The notes: generated by a model not told the origin, from the letters alone. Shown: positions 1 to 10,025, counted from the stretch's first letter. The stretch: 21,352 nucleotides of DNA from Cymbomonas tetramitiformis (GCA_001247695.2 LGRX02026994.1:1-21352); one strand, 5' to 3'. Numbers and translations are program-made.

Positions 1-1009
1 GTGGGTAAGACCTTGCCACCCCCACATCGCTGCAGTGTAGACGACGACACACGCCCTGCTGACAGGTTTCGATGGACTGCACCCCATCCTGCTGGCGCAG
101 GTGGGTAAGACCTTGCCACCCCCACATCGCTGCAGTGTAGACGACGACACACGCCCTGCTGACAGGTTTCGATGGACTGCACCCCATCCTGCTGGCGCAG
201 GTGGGTAAGACCTTGCCACCCCCACATCGCTGCAGTGTAGACGACGACACACGCCCTGCTGACAGGTTTCGATGGACTGCACCCCATCCTGCTGGCGCAG
301 GTGGGTAAGACCTTGCCACCCCCACATCGCTGCAGTGTAGACGACGACACACGCCCTGCTGACAGGTTTCGATGGACTGCACCCCATCCTGCTGGCGCAG
401 GTGGGTAAGACCTTGCCACCCCCACATCGCTGCAGTGTAGACGACGACACACGCACTGCTGACAGGTTTCGATGGACTGCACCCCATCCTGCTGGCGCAG
501 GTGGGTAAGACCTTGCCACCCCCACATCGCTGCAGTGTAGACGACGACACACGCCCTGCTGACAGGTTTCGATGGACTGCACCCCATCCTGCTGGCGCAG
601 GTGGGTAAGACCTTGCCACCCCCACATCGCTGCAGTGTAGACGACGACACACGCCCTGCTGACAGGTTTCGATGGACTGCACCCCATCCTGCTGGCGCAG
701 GTGGGTAAGACCTTGCCACCCCCACATCGCTGCAGTGTAGACGACGACACACGCCCTGCTGACAGGTTTCGATGGACTGCACCCCATCCTGCTGGCGCAG
801 GTGGGTAAGACCTTGCCACCCCCACATCGCTGCAGTGTAGACGACGACACACGCCCTGCTGACAGGTTTCGATGGACTGCACCCCATCCTGCTGGCGCAG
901 GTGGGTAAGACCTTGCCACCCCCACATCGCTGCAGTGTAGACGACGACACACGCACTGCTCACAGGTTTCGATGGACTGCACCCCATCCTGCTGGCGCAG
1001 GTGGGTAAG
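1..1009. repeat. 100-bp satellite array, ten copies
   Basis: Ten head-to-tail copies of an exact 100-bp unit, starting at 1, 101, 201 and so on to 901. They are followed by nine bases of an eleventh copy before unique sequence begins at 1010. Copies are almost identical; I see only a C-to-A change in copies 5 and 10 (about 455 and 955) and a G-to-C change at 961. The left end is cut by the window, so the array may be longer. At each junction the unit reads CTGGCGCAG then GTGGGTAAG, which looks like a splice acceptor directly followed by a strong donor. The unit length is not a multiple of three and no long ORF crosses it. Confidence 0.97.
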
Positions 1010-1758
1010 CTAGTACTTGCACGCAGGAGAAAATATGAAAAAGCAAGAATGAATTCAGAAGCAACGCATGGAAACAAAAGCAAAAGCGCAAGCAGAATTT
1101 TGTACAGTGCAGACAGGCACTGCACTGTACAGATGGTCAACGAGAAGAGGAGGAATTTCGAACTCCAACGTTTACAAGTACCGTGACTGACAACTCGAAC
1201 TGTGCACTGTACAAGTATGGTGACATGACATGACGTCTGCGTCTACTGTACGGTGACACGCGGTCACCTCTGCCATCGGCTATCGCAATGTCGCATGTCA
1301 ACGTGCTATCAGATATCGAGCTATCGATGCCGTGTCTCTCACCCGATCGCGCGACGTTGTCTTTTGTGTCATCACTCGAGTAATGTGTAATCGCCTGGCA
1401 TCTTCTGGGATAAACTGAAGACTCTCGATTTTCGAACGCCGCGATCTGAACGATCTGAACCTGTCCGCGAACGGTCGGCGATCTGAACCTGCGCGAGTGG
1501 CGATTCCGGGTCATCCGCACCCGCACCCAAACCCAAACCAGTCATAACTTCCTCGATACTTGGAACCATGTGACCTATAAAGTGTTATATTACATCCATA
1601 TGCCTCACAAGACACTCTAATATGAATATACGGCATATTAATGGAGGCAAACACCCAACAGTCCAGCCAGGATCAATTACAGCTCATCTGCTAGACCCAC
1701 TCACACGCTAAATTCTCCCAAAATTATTTCCCGCTGCATGATGCTACAAAATTAGTTT
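1010..1758. other. Intergenic stretch, no supported gene
   Basis: No convincing coding region. Short ORFs on both strands lack recognisable composition or domains. It contains the hairpin at 1101-1131, a further copy of its arm sequence near 1200, and a small cluster of the direct repeat CGATCTGAAC between about 1441 and 1490. The sequence becomes AT-rich after about 1570. Confidence 0.6.
1101..1131. repeat. Perfect 12-bp inverted repeat (hairpin)
   Basis: TGTACAGTGCAG (1101-1112) and CTGCACTGTACA (1120-1131) are exact reverse complements separated by a 7-base loop. Most of the right arm recurs near 1200-1211. It could be a cruciform, a protein-binding palindrome or the remains of an inverted-repeat element. 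No role is shown. Confidence 0.85.
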
Positions 1759-2235
1759 CTCGTAGTCGGATATACTATTTTGAATCATATTTGGGCGATG
1801 CACGGCGCTTGGGCACCCGTTGGATTGATTACGAGCATGCTACTTGTGTATGCGTACTGGTACTCAGTCTACCAGGCCCTAGCATCTCGTCCCCGAGACT
1901 CAATCGTGCACCTCCAATATCAACCATGCCCAACTCGATACGTCTCGTAGTCCGGATTATCATATCAAATCATGCCCTTGCGATATATGGCGCTAGGGCG
2001 CCCGTTGGGGTGATTCCTAGCATGCTACTTGCGTACGCGTACACTTGTGCCGACTGTGAGGTCTTAGCGCATGTTCGACACTCAACCATGCATCCCCGAC
2101 AACGTATAGGCCCCGTTCAATGCTGGTTATAGTCAAAAATATCATATTGAATCATATTTGGGCGATGCACGGTGCTTGGGCACCCGTTGGAACGATTACG
2201 AGCATGCTACTTGTGTATGCGTATTGGTACTCGGG
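1759..2235. repeat. Three diverged 185-bp tandem repeats
   Basis: Units start near 1759, 1944 and 2128. Shared blocks include CTCGTAGTC at the start, a GGGCGATGCACGG-like block, GGGC(A/G)CCCGTTGG and AGCATGCTACTTG(C/T)GTA. Copies 1 and 3 are closer to each other than either is to copy 2. The copies are clearly diverged, so this is an older array than the one at 1-1009. ORFs across it do not look like genes. Confidence 0.85.
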
Positions 2236-2825
2236 AATTGAACGTTGAGCCGAAGTGTGACATCGGCCGTCGAGTGGTTGACCCTGCAACCTGAGTGACG
2301 AGTGAATAAGTGGAGCACTTGAGAAGTGTTTAGCCTTCAGAACTCGGAACCGAATTATCGTTTGTACCTCAATCTGGCCCTGATCCAGTATATTATAAAA
2401 ATCCGAATTGTGTACCTTTGCACGTTCAATCAAAAACATATCTCCGAGCATCTGTCGTAGTGCCCACGAGCACATTTGGTATCAGTGTGTTGCGAATTCG
2501 CCCCTGCGCAACTCGCCCACGGACCTATTGGAACTTTCGTTGTAATACAGGGGGAGAGCTGTACTTCCGGCTATACGTGCGCAATTTTTGCCTCTGTAAG
2601 TACATTTTTTTCGTATACAACGGCCGTATTCTCTGGGAAATATCTTCAAAACGTCATATTTCAGCTCCTTTACACTGGGGGCTCAAACGGGCTCAGAAAC
2701 CCAAGCATTCGTTTTCCGATCTTAAACCCAAAGTCCGTCCCAGGCCACAAACGACCGTCAGGGAGCACCCTGAAGGGTTTCCCCGGTCTACAGTAGCCAA
2801 GAAAACCACATAGCTTACCTTTCAG
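2236..2825. other. Possible 5' region or upstream exon, unresolved
   Basis: No gene is resolved here. A + strand frame from about 2476 to 2796 is open and in the same frame as the first exon of the following gene. It stops at a TAG at 2794. A GT-AG segment of only 33 nt (2793-2825) would remove that stop and keep frame, but it is unusually short. Upstream exons of the next gene may lie here. Confidence 0.3.
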
Positions 2826-4528
2826 AGCCCCCAAAAGGCGAAAAACCGCCCATGCCATCGACAAGGCGGTGTACTGGGAGCAGAGGTTGCGATGCACGGA
2901 GATCCAAGAGGACGGGACGGTCCGTCCTATTGTGAAGGTATCTGAGACTCGCTTCGATTGGGGGATGTCTGGAATCGTGGCATGGGAACGCCTGGACAAG
3001 GAGGTGGTGCACAGTTCCTACCCAAACAGAGAGTTCTTGCCCTCCCAACATCCGGACTTGCAATTCATGCTCACGGCACCAGGTATATATCGCCTCGTGA
3101 TACTTCGAGCACTTTTGCATTGTGGTTTTGTTTTCGTGTGTAGTACCTAACCTGTAGCATACTAATGCCACAGACCATGACATGGCTATCTTCATATCTT
3201 CCCCCGAGTTCATCAATCACTCCACTGTCACTCGGCAAGAGTACGCCGACCTGCCCCTCAAGACCTATGCATCCGTTCAGCTGGCTAATGTTGTGACAAT
3301 GCAAGAGACACGCCTCTGGATACAGAAGGTCTACAAAGAGATGCAGGATCCAACTAATAAATATTGGGATACGTAGGTGCCCAGCTAACACATATATTTC
3401 CTTATGTGTGCTACATTGTTTACATATGTTCCCTAACCAACTGTGGATGCACACGTGGACACACAGGGAGCCTATCTACCGTGTGATGTTGGATAGGTCA
3501 AATAGCTTTTCGGAGTTTGGCAACTTTCACGTGAACGAGTTTCTGGACTCCGTGGGTGTTGATGTGGGCGCCAACGCCCGCCAAGTGTGCTCGCTATATT
3601 TCTTAAGGCAATGTGTTACATATTATCACATGCTCATGGACATCTTGCCCAAGGAAGGTCCAGTGGCACTCACCGACCCTGCAAGGAATGAATTGTTTCA
3701 GGTGTGGCAAGCCTCCCAACTAGGTGTGGGCATCCATGGTACCCCTCCTCCCCTTTGCACATGAGTGCAATTCCAATTGACCCTTGCCACCCCTATTTAG
3801 TTTGCACCTGTCAGGTGTGCACAGCCTCCCGACTAAGTGTGGGCTATCACATTGTATTCTCACTTTCATGGTACCCCTCAGGCTCACAACAAGGTTTACA
3901 AAGTTGGCATCCCCTCCGAAATCAAGAAAGGACGGACTGCTTGGTCCAACTACGCATTGGTGCAGCGAGATGATGACGACAACCTCTGTCTTCTTCCGAC
4001 TAGAAAAGGAGAGCACTTCAAGACAACCTATAAATTGTCAGGTAGTAATTTATGACTTATTCATGGATTATCGTATCTATCCCACATGACAGGCTAAGTG
4101 CCATTACAGTATGTATTGGCTTGTTCGATTGTTCAGGAGCACAAATTAAGACGAGAAGAAATACTCCGTACAAAGGAGGGCCATACGACGGCTTCCACGT
4201 GGAAGTGTATGTGCACGACACCCCTTTCAAACACATTTATCATGCACATGCAACATTCAACATATTCCTGACTGATGTTACATATGATGTTGCATACTTG
4301 ATGTTACTTATGAGTGTATGTGTTGTCCGGCACAGCAAATATGGCCGGCCTGAAGGCGTCTCCGAAGCAGAATGGGTCCCTTATGGCGGTAGAAATCCGC
4401 CGATGGATCCAGAACTATCAAAAATCTGGGGTCAACCTCAGCACGCCGTGAACACCATGGCACCACCGAAGGCTGCTGAGCCATCTGAGGCGTGTGCCCC
4501 GAGGCCTGCTGGCCCGCCCCAGGCATAG
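2826..4528 (+). CDS. Spliced hypothetical protein, six exons seen, 5' end unresolved
   Basis: Function not recognised. Six exons join in one frame: 2826-3082, 3174-3372, 3467-3701, 3882-4041, 4137-4206 and 4336-4528. The introns between them are 91, 94, 180, 95 and 129 nt, all GT-AG, and two have CTAAT or CTAAC branch-like sequences before the acceptor. All five junction phases agree, which is strong support for a real gene. The visible protein is about 370 residues. Its N-terminal part has a basic patch (PPKRRK-like). The middle is mixed alpha/beta in character with no zinc or catalytic motif that I recognise. The first exon opens after a pyrimidine-rich acceptor at 2825, so the true start is upstream. 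The last exon runs into the 75-bp minisatellite, which supplies the final residues and the stop codon; the native C-terminus may therefore have been replaced. It could be a lineage-specific host gene or a mobile-element gene. Confidence 0.65.
3702..3881 (+). repeat. Intron with internal duplication and AG|GT junction
   Basis: This 180-nt intron contains two related halves. GTGTGGCAAGCCTCCCAACT at 3702 resembles GTGTGCACAGCCTCCCGACT at 3815, and both halves carry an ATGGTACCCCTC motif. At 3811-3816 the sequence reads TCAG then GTGTGC, an acceptor directly followed by a donor. The region could therefore be spliced as one intron or as two adjacent introns (113 and 67 nt) with no exon between them. 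Confidence 0.6.
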
Positions 4529-6187
4529 CTGCTGGCACCACCGAAGGCTGCTGAGCCATCTGAGGCGTGTGCCCCGAGGCCTGCTGGCCCGCCCCAGGCA
4601 TAGCTGCTGGCACCACCGAAGGCTGCTGAGCCATCTGAGGCGTGTGCCCCGAGGCCTGCTGGCCCGCCCCAGGCATAGCTGCTGGCGCCACCGAAGGCTG
4701 CTGAGCCATCTGAGGCGTGTGCCCCGAGGCCTGCTGGCCCGCCCCAGGCATAGCTGCTGGCGCCACCGAAGGCTGCTGAGCCATCTGAGGCGTGTGCCCC
4801 GAGGCCTGCTGGCCCGCCCCAGGCATAGCTGCTGGCACCACCGAAGGCTGCTGAGCCATCTGAGGCGTGTGCCCCGAGGCCTGCTGGCCCGCCCCAGGCA
4901 TAGCTGTTGGCACCACCGAAGGCTGCTGAGCAATATTGGCCGTGGGTGTCGTTGAAGGCGCCGAAGGCTGCTGGGCCATATGTGAGACCGCCGAAGGCTG
5001 CTGAGCCATCTGAGGCGTGTGCCCCGAGGCCTGCTGGCCCGCCCCAGGCATAGCTGCTGGCACCACCGAAGGCTGCTGAGCCATCTGAGGCGTGTGCCCC
5101 GAGGCCTGCTGGCCCGCCCCAGGCATAGCTGCTGGCACCACCGAAGGCTGCTGAGCCATCTGAGGCGTGTGCCCCGAGGCCTGCTGGCCCGCCCCAGGCA
5201 TAGCTGCTGGCGCCACCGAAGGCTGCTGAGCCATCTGAGGCGTGTGCCCCGCGGCCTGCTGGCCCGCCCCAGGCATAGCTGCTGGCGCGCCACCGAAGGC
5301 TGCTGAGCCATCTGAGGCGTGTGCGCCGAGGCCTGCTGGCCCGCCCCAGGCATAGCTGCTGGCGCCACCGAAGGCTGCTGAGCCATCTGAGGCGTGTGCC
5401 CCGAGGCCTGCTGGCCCGCCCCAGGCATAGCTGCTGGCGCCACCGAAGGCTGCTGAGCAATATTGGCGGTGGGTGTCGTTGAAGGCGCCGAAGGCTGCTG
5501 GGCCATATGTGAGACCGCCGTAGGCTGCTGAGCCATCTGAGGCGTGTGCCCCGAGGCCTGCTGGCCCGCCCCAGGCATAGCTGCTGGCGCCACCGAAGGC
5601 TGCTGAGCCATCTGAGGCGTGTGCCCCGAGGCCTGCTGGCCCGCCCCAGGCATAGCTGCTGGCGCCACCGAAGGCTGCTGAGCCATCTGAGGCGTGTGCC
5701 CCGAGGCCTGCTGGCCCGCCCCAGGCATAGCTGCTGGCGCCACCGAAGGCTGCTGAGCCATCTGAGGCGTGTGCCCCGAGGCCTGCTGGCCCGCCCCAGG
5801 CATAGCTGCTGGCGCCACCGAAGGCTGCTGAGCAATATTGGCGGTGGGTGTCGTTGAAGGCGCCGAAGGCTGCTGGGCCATATGTGAGACCGCCGAAGGC
5901 TGCTGAGCCATCTGAGGCGTGTGCCCCGAGGCCTGGCCTGCTGGCCCGCCCCAGGCATAGCTGCTGGCGCCACCGAAGGCTGCTGAGCCATCTGAAGCGT
6001 GTGCCCCGAGGCCTGCTGGCCCGCCCCAGGCATAGCTGCTGGCACCACCAAAGGCTGCTGAGCAATATTGGCGGTGGGTGTCATTGAAGGCGCCGAAGGC
6101 TGCTGGGCCATATGTGAGACCGCCGAACGAAGGCTGCTGAGCCATCTGAGGCGTGTGCCCCGAGGCCTGCTGGCCCGCCCCAGGCAT
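4455..6187. repeat. 75-bp minisatellite with higher-order structure
   Basis: About 23 units of 75 bp. The main type (A) begins GGCTGCTGAGCCATCTGAGG. A second type (B, about 4921, 5448, 5823 and 6053) contains CAATATTGGC and CATATGTGAGACC. The order along + is 6A-B-6A-B-4A-B-2A-B-1A. Length changes of +2 (about 5287), +5 (about 5933) and +4 (about 6126) interrupt an otherwise codon-length period. All three minus frames are long and open because the unit lacks stops there. One minus frame gives a Gln/Pro/Ala-rich 25-residue repeat (MPGAGQQASGHTPQ-like). I do not call it a gene, because the indels break each frame and no other domain is attached. Confidence 0.95.
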
Positions 6188-6209
6188 ACACACTGAGAAG
6201 GAATCGTGG

Positions 6210-6535
6210 TAGAATGTGGTAAACTGGTGTTAAAATGTGGTAAACTGGTGGTAAACGGCGGTAAGCCCCTATGTGGGGTGGTAATCAGGTGGTAAACGTT
6301 AAAATATTAAAAGAAAAAAAATAACTGACGGTAAATCATTGGTAATTTGCGGTAACATAGGTTGAAGCATGGTAAAAGCCTGGTAATTTCAGAACGGAGC
6401 GTGGTAAACGAGGATCTGGAATGGTAAATGGTCGTGGCCTAATGGTAAATGGATATAAAACTTCGCAATGTAGTATAAATATAGAGACGGAGCTGGTAAA
6501 CCGTGGTAAACGAGGATCCTGAATGGTAGATGTGC
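6210..6535. repeat. AT-rich segment dense in GGTAA motifs
   Basis: I count about 16 copies of GGTAA, mostly TGGTAAA or TGGTAAT, all on the + strand within about 320 bases. A longer direct repeat, GTGGTAAACGAGGAT, occurs at about 6401 and 6504. The spacing is irregular, so this is a motif cluster rather than a simple tandem array. It begins right after the 75-bp minisatellite. Confidence 0.8.
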
Positions 6536-6989
6536 AATTCTCTGGTCTGTGGCCAAGGTAGAATTGACAGGAGTGGAGCGACTGGCGAATGGCGGCCAGG
6601 TATGAACGCAGGCAGGGGTATACATCATCGTTCAGTAGATAGGTGGGATGCGTCACATACAGATCGTATCATACCTGTCTCGGCTAAACCAGTAGGGAGC
6701 CGAAAGGTAGCCGTTTTAGTGGCCACGCGCACCATAGCTGGTAAGAGATAGAGGTAACGTAGCCAAGAAACCAAGTTAGGTTCTCGAAGTTGAAGTTTTC
6801 AAAAAACAGTTAAACTGTAACAGTTTATTTTTTTGTTTATTTAATTTAAGTAGCAGAAGGTCGAGAAAGAAAATGGCTGGTAAGTAGTTTTACTTTTTTC
6901 TTGAATCACGCGGGTGACAGAAAGCAGTTCTGTTGCAATGTATGCAGAACAGGTAGTTTACTTTTAAAAGCGAATACTGTTACTTAAGA
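6536..6989 (+). other. Leader region of the next gene, no ORF supported
   Basis: No gene is supported. The AT-rich part (about 6790-6990) probably holds the 5' region of the gene starting at 6990. An ATG at 6873 is followed after four codon bases by a perfect donor (GTAAGTAG at 6880), so an alternative first exon ending at 6879 is possible. It would join the next exon in a different frame from the one I chose. Confidence 0.35.
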
Positions 6990-7995
6990 ATGGAGAGTAC
7001 CCGAACAGGAGCAACGAGCGCTGCTGAACAAGGTGCACCTAAACGGGCAAGGACGGCCACGGTTGGCAGCGAGGCAGGCCAGGCCGCACTCGCTCCAAAG
7101 GTTACGTGCCCCATGCTTGTCTCTTGTGGATGTGCATGTTGGATAGGTTCGTGGCTTAATTAGTTAACCGCTGTTCGACTCAAAGAGCGGACGGCTCCTG
7201 AAAGTTTCTGCGTAAATAGGTGGTCAGCGAATATGTGGATACACACAGCCGGTGACTGCGCCCTGGTGCGGAATCACGTGCTTAGGAAAAGTCACCGGCT
7301 GTGCGTATTCATTCAGGTATGCAGGCCAGGCCGCACTCGCTCCAAAGGTTACGTGCCCCATGCTTGTCTCTTGTGGATGTGCATGTTGGATAGGTTCGTG
7401 GCTTAATTAGTTAACCGCTGTTCGACTCAAAGAGCGGACGGCTCCTGAAAGTTTCTGCGTAAATAGGTGGTCAGCGAATATGTGGATACACACAGCCGGT
7501 GACTGCGCCCTGGTGCGGAATCACGTGCTTAGGAAAAGTCACCGGCTGTGCGTATTCATTCAGGTATGCGGACTCCCCTGTTTTCCGGCATGCACGCTGT
7601 GGGATGCCACTGCTGTGGGATGCCACTGCTGTGGGAATATCCCATGGTTTCCGCAGTGGATTCAAACATGCTTTCGTGAACTGGTGCGCAGGCCTCCGAA
7701 GCTGCAACCGTGCAGGGAGGCGGCCTCCCCCCGGTCGCTGGAGGAGTGGTCGAGGAAAACCCGGTAAGACCGTGAACTTTTCCTTCCCCTCCCTTCCCGT
7801 ACGGGATCCCGCCCGCCCGCCCTTCATCTAGTGAACGCAGCCGCCACTCCGCGGGTGCCTGGTCAGCAGCCTGTCGGGCGACTGTTCATCTGCGGTTGCG
7901 AATCAGCGGCCAAGGGGTGGACAGCGAGTCATGGGTGGGATTGTTTTTTTCCCCGGCATATATCTTTGTTTATTTCTTTGTAGAAAGGTGCATAG
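6990..7995 (+). CDS. Small spliced Cys-rich hypothetical protein
   Basis: Function not recognised. The model is exon 6990-7100 (ATG start, then a basic PKRAR patch that could be a nuclear signal), intron 7101-7563, exon 7564-7763, intron 7764-7831 (long pyrimidine tract), exon 7832-7934, intron 7935-7983 and a short last exon ending at TAG 7993-7995. It gives about 141 residues with all phases consistent. Exon 2 is Cys-rich (a C-x3-C-x3-C cluster, then CHCC), which suggests metal binding or disulphides without matching a family I know. The first intron contains a perfect 247-bp duplication, including a 31-nt extra copy of exon sequence (7317-7347). Skipping that copy keeps the frame. Exon 3 carries HLRLRISGQ, the same peptide encoded by the 223-bp repeats downstream. 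No transcript evidence, and the alternative frame at the 5' end is not excluded. Confidence 0.35.
7244..7303. repeat. 14-bp inverted repeat, copy 1
   Basis: CACAGCCGGTGACT (7244-7257) pairs exactly with AGTCACCGGCTGTG (7290-7303) around a 32-base loop. It sits inside an intron in my model. Confidence 0.85.
7491..7550. repeat. 14-bp inverted repeat, copy 2
   Basis: Exact copy of the 7244-7303 hairpin, duplicated with the 247-bp unit. Arms at 7491-7504 and 7537-7550. Confidence 0.85.
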
Positions 7996-9443
7996 GGTGC
8001 ACGCAAGGAACATAGGACCCAGGGACACAGGGTGCGGGGAGGCTGCTCCGCTCCGCGCCGAATCAGGCGCGTGGCGCGTGCGGCGCTCTCCCCGGCGCTG
8101 TGCCTTATCCTGCTTCATGTATGCGGCCTCTGCTCGACTTGATGCATGTGGGCCTGTGGCCTCTGCTCAAACCAGTCCGTCCGTCCTAAGTTTCATAGAA
8201 TCATGTTTCCTGTGTTTCTCTTTCCTCCCTCGTTGCATGTGGGCCTGTGGCCTCTGCTCAAACCAGTCCGTCTGTCGTAAGTTTCATATCCTGCTTCCTG
8301 CGGTTGCGAATCAGCGGCCAAAGGGTGAGCAGCGGCGCTGCAGGTCGTGGGTGGGGAGGGATGCGCGAGGGTGCGCGTACCGTAGATAGGTGCATAGTGT
8401 GCACGCAAGGACCATAGGACCCAGGGACAAAGCGTGCGGGGAGGCTGCTCCGCTCCGCGCCGAATCAGGCGCGTGGCGCGTGCGGCGCTCTCCCCGGCGC
8501 TGTGCCTTATCCTGCTTCATTTGCGGTTGCGAATCAGCGGCCAAAGGGTGAGCAGCGGCGCTGCAGGTCGTGGGTGGGGAGGGATGCGCGAGGGTGCGCG
8601 TACGGTAGATAGGTGCATAGTGTGCACGCAAGGACCATAGGACCCAGGGACAAAGCGTGCGGGGAGGCTGCTCCGCTCCGCGCCGAATCAGGCGCGTGGC
8701 GCGTGCGGCGCTCTCCCCGGCGCTGTGCCTTATCCTGCTTCATCTGCGGTTGCGAATCAGCGGCCAAAGGGTGAGCAGCGGCGCTGCGAGTCGTGGGTGG
8801 GGAGGGATGGGCGAGGGTGCGCGTACAGTAGAAAGGTGCATAGGAGGGTGCACGCAAGGACCAGAGGACGCAGGGACAAAGGGTGCGGGGAGGCTGCTCC
8901 GCTCCGCGCCGAATCAGGCGCGTGGCGCGTGTGGCGCTCTCCCCGGCGCCGTGCCTTATGCTGCTTCATCTGCGGTTGCGAATCAGCGGCCAAAGGGTGA
9001 GCAGCGGCGCTGCAGGTCGTGGGTGGGGAGGGATGCGCGAGGGTGTGTGTACGGTAGATAGGTGCATAGTGTGCACGCAAGGACCATAGGACCCAGGGAC
9101 AAAGCGTGCGGGGAGGCTGCTCCGCTCCGCGCCGAATCAGGCGCGTGGCGCGTGCGGTGCTCTCCCCGGCGCCGTGCCTTATGCTGCTTCATCTGCGGTT
9201 GCGAATCAGCGGCCAAAGGGTGAGCAACGGCGCTGCAGGTCGTGGGTGGGGAGGGATGCGCGAGGGTGTGTGTACGGTAGATAGGTGCATAGTGTGCACG
9301 CAAGGACCATAGGACCCAGGGACAAAGCGTGCGGGGAGGCTGCTCCGCTCCGCGCCGAATCAGGCGCGTGGCGCGTGCGGCACTCTCCCCGGCGCTGTGC
9401 CTTATGCTGCGTCATTTGCGGTTGCGAATCAGCGGCCAAAGGG
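7892..9443 (+). repeat. 223-bp repeat family, block 1
   Basis: Landmark GCGGTTGCGAATCAGCGG starts at 7892, 8300, 8523, 8746, 8972, 9195 and 9418. Units from 8300 onward repeat every 223 bp, with one 226-bp unit. Each unit contains GGAGGCTGCTCCGCTC, a GCGCC-GAATCA-GGCGC hairpin, the landmark, then GTGGGTGGGGAGGGATG and GATAGGTGCATAG. The first unit (7892-8118) is divergent and overlaps the last exons of the upstream gene. Between it and the array lies a leader (8150-8299) with its own 91-bp direct duplication (CTCTGCTCAAACCAGTCCGT at 8161 and 8252). Six-frame ORFs here are repeat products, not genes. Confidence 0.95.
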
Positions 9444-9584
9444 TGAGCAGCGGCCAAAGAGTGGCTCTCCCCGGGCCATCGACAGGGCCATGGATACCTG
9501 GCGATGTCGGTCCCGAGCTGCGCATGCTTCCACAGCCATCGAGTGTATGCCCCTGTCACAGTGTCCGTTCGCGTGTTTTTGTAG

Positions 9585-10025
9585 GGCCACTCTCGCTGCT
9601 CTCTACGCACATGGCTGCTTGTAATAGTCCCCGGCGATGGCAAGTGTTTCATATGGTCGCTAGCAGCGGCAACTACCGGCCAGTTTAGTGAGCAGGCCTT
9701 GAAGGGAACTGTGGCCGCGATGGCCAAGTCTGTGGGTTGGGGCTCTACCCAGACGGGCATTACTCCTCAACAAAAGAAATATTTGTGTGACCAACACCGG
9801 TGTCATTGGGGCTACCTGGTGAACAACACCCTGACAGTCTATGCGGAACGAGTACACAGCACGGTTCTGGTGTTGAGACTTTCGCGCGGCGGGACTCATG
9901 TTGACCTATATAGGCGAAGGGATAGTTCGCCCTGCTTGCATAGACTTGTCGACTTGCATGGTTACGGCATTGCAGTGGAGTGGGTTCTGCCCACGCCCAC
10001 GGGCACTTTTGTTGACCTGACGTGA
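9585..10025 (+). CDS. OTU-like cysteine protease (probable deubiquitinase), partial model
   Basis: The exon opens after a T-rich acceptor (TGTTTTTGTAG, ending 9584) and reads about 146 residues to TGA 10023-10025. Residues 16-26 read PGDGKCFIWSL, matching the OTU-family motif around the catalytic Cys (GDGNC-type, Cys codon at 9645). About 84 residues later, after two hydrophobic strands, is GGTHVDLY (His codon at 9897), a plausible catalytic His position. OTU proteins cleave ubiquitin or ubiquitin-like chains; that function is inferred from family membership. The exon has no upstream ATG. A donor near 9545 would join it in frame to repeat-derived sequence encoding MLRHLRLRISGQ (ATG near 9409). 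A 43-nt GT-AG intron at 10022-10064 could add eight residues at the C-terminus. Residue K replaces the usual N in the motif. Activity is uncertain. Confidence 0.5.
   Translation, partial: GHSRCSLRTWLLVIVPGDGKCFIWSLAAATTGQFSEQALKGTVAAMAKSVGWGSTQTGITPQQKKYLCDQHRCHWGYLVNNTLTVYAERVHSTVLVLRLSRGGTHVDLYRRRDSSPCLHRLVDLHGYGIAVEWVLPTPTGTFVDLT

Larger units (their letters stand above)
7074..7567. repeat. Perfect 247-bp tandem duplication
   Basis: Copies at 7074-7320 and 7321-7567 appear identical, so the event is recent. Each copy contains the end of an exon (CGCTCCAAAG), the donor GTTACG and the following intron as far as the acceptor TTCAG. Each also carries a 14-bp inverted repeat. Confidence 0.95.

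Noticed and set aside
1..1009. CRISPR-like array
   Set aside because: Units are contiguous with no variable spacers, and the context is eukaryotic.
1516..1540. Telomere-like CCCAAA tract
   Set aside because: Only two or three imperfect units; not a telomeric array.
4308..6193. Three minus-strand ORFs of 557 to 591 codons
   Set aside because: They are the same 75-bp repeat read in each frame. Openness follows from the unit lacking stops, indels shift each frame, and one end is antisense to a well-supported exon.
7150..7200. tRNA-like string with GTTCGACTC
   Set aside because: No acceptor stem, and the anticodon arm does not pair.
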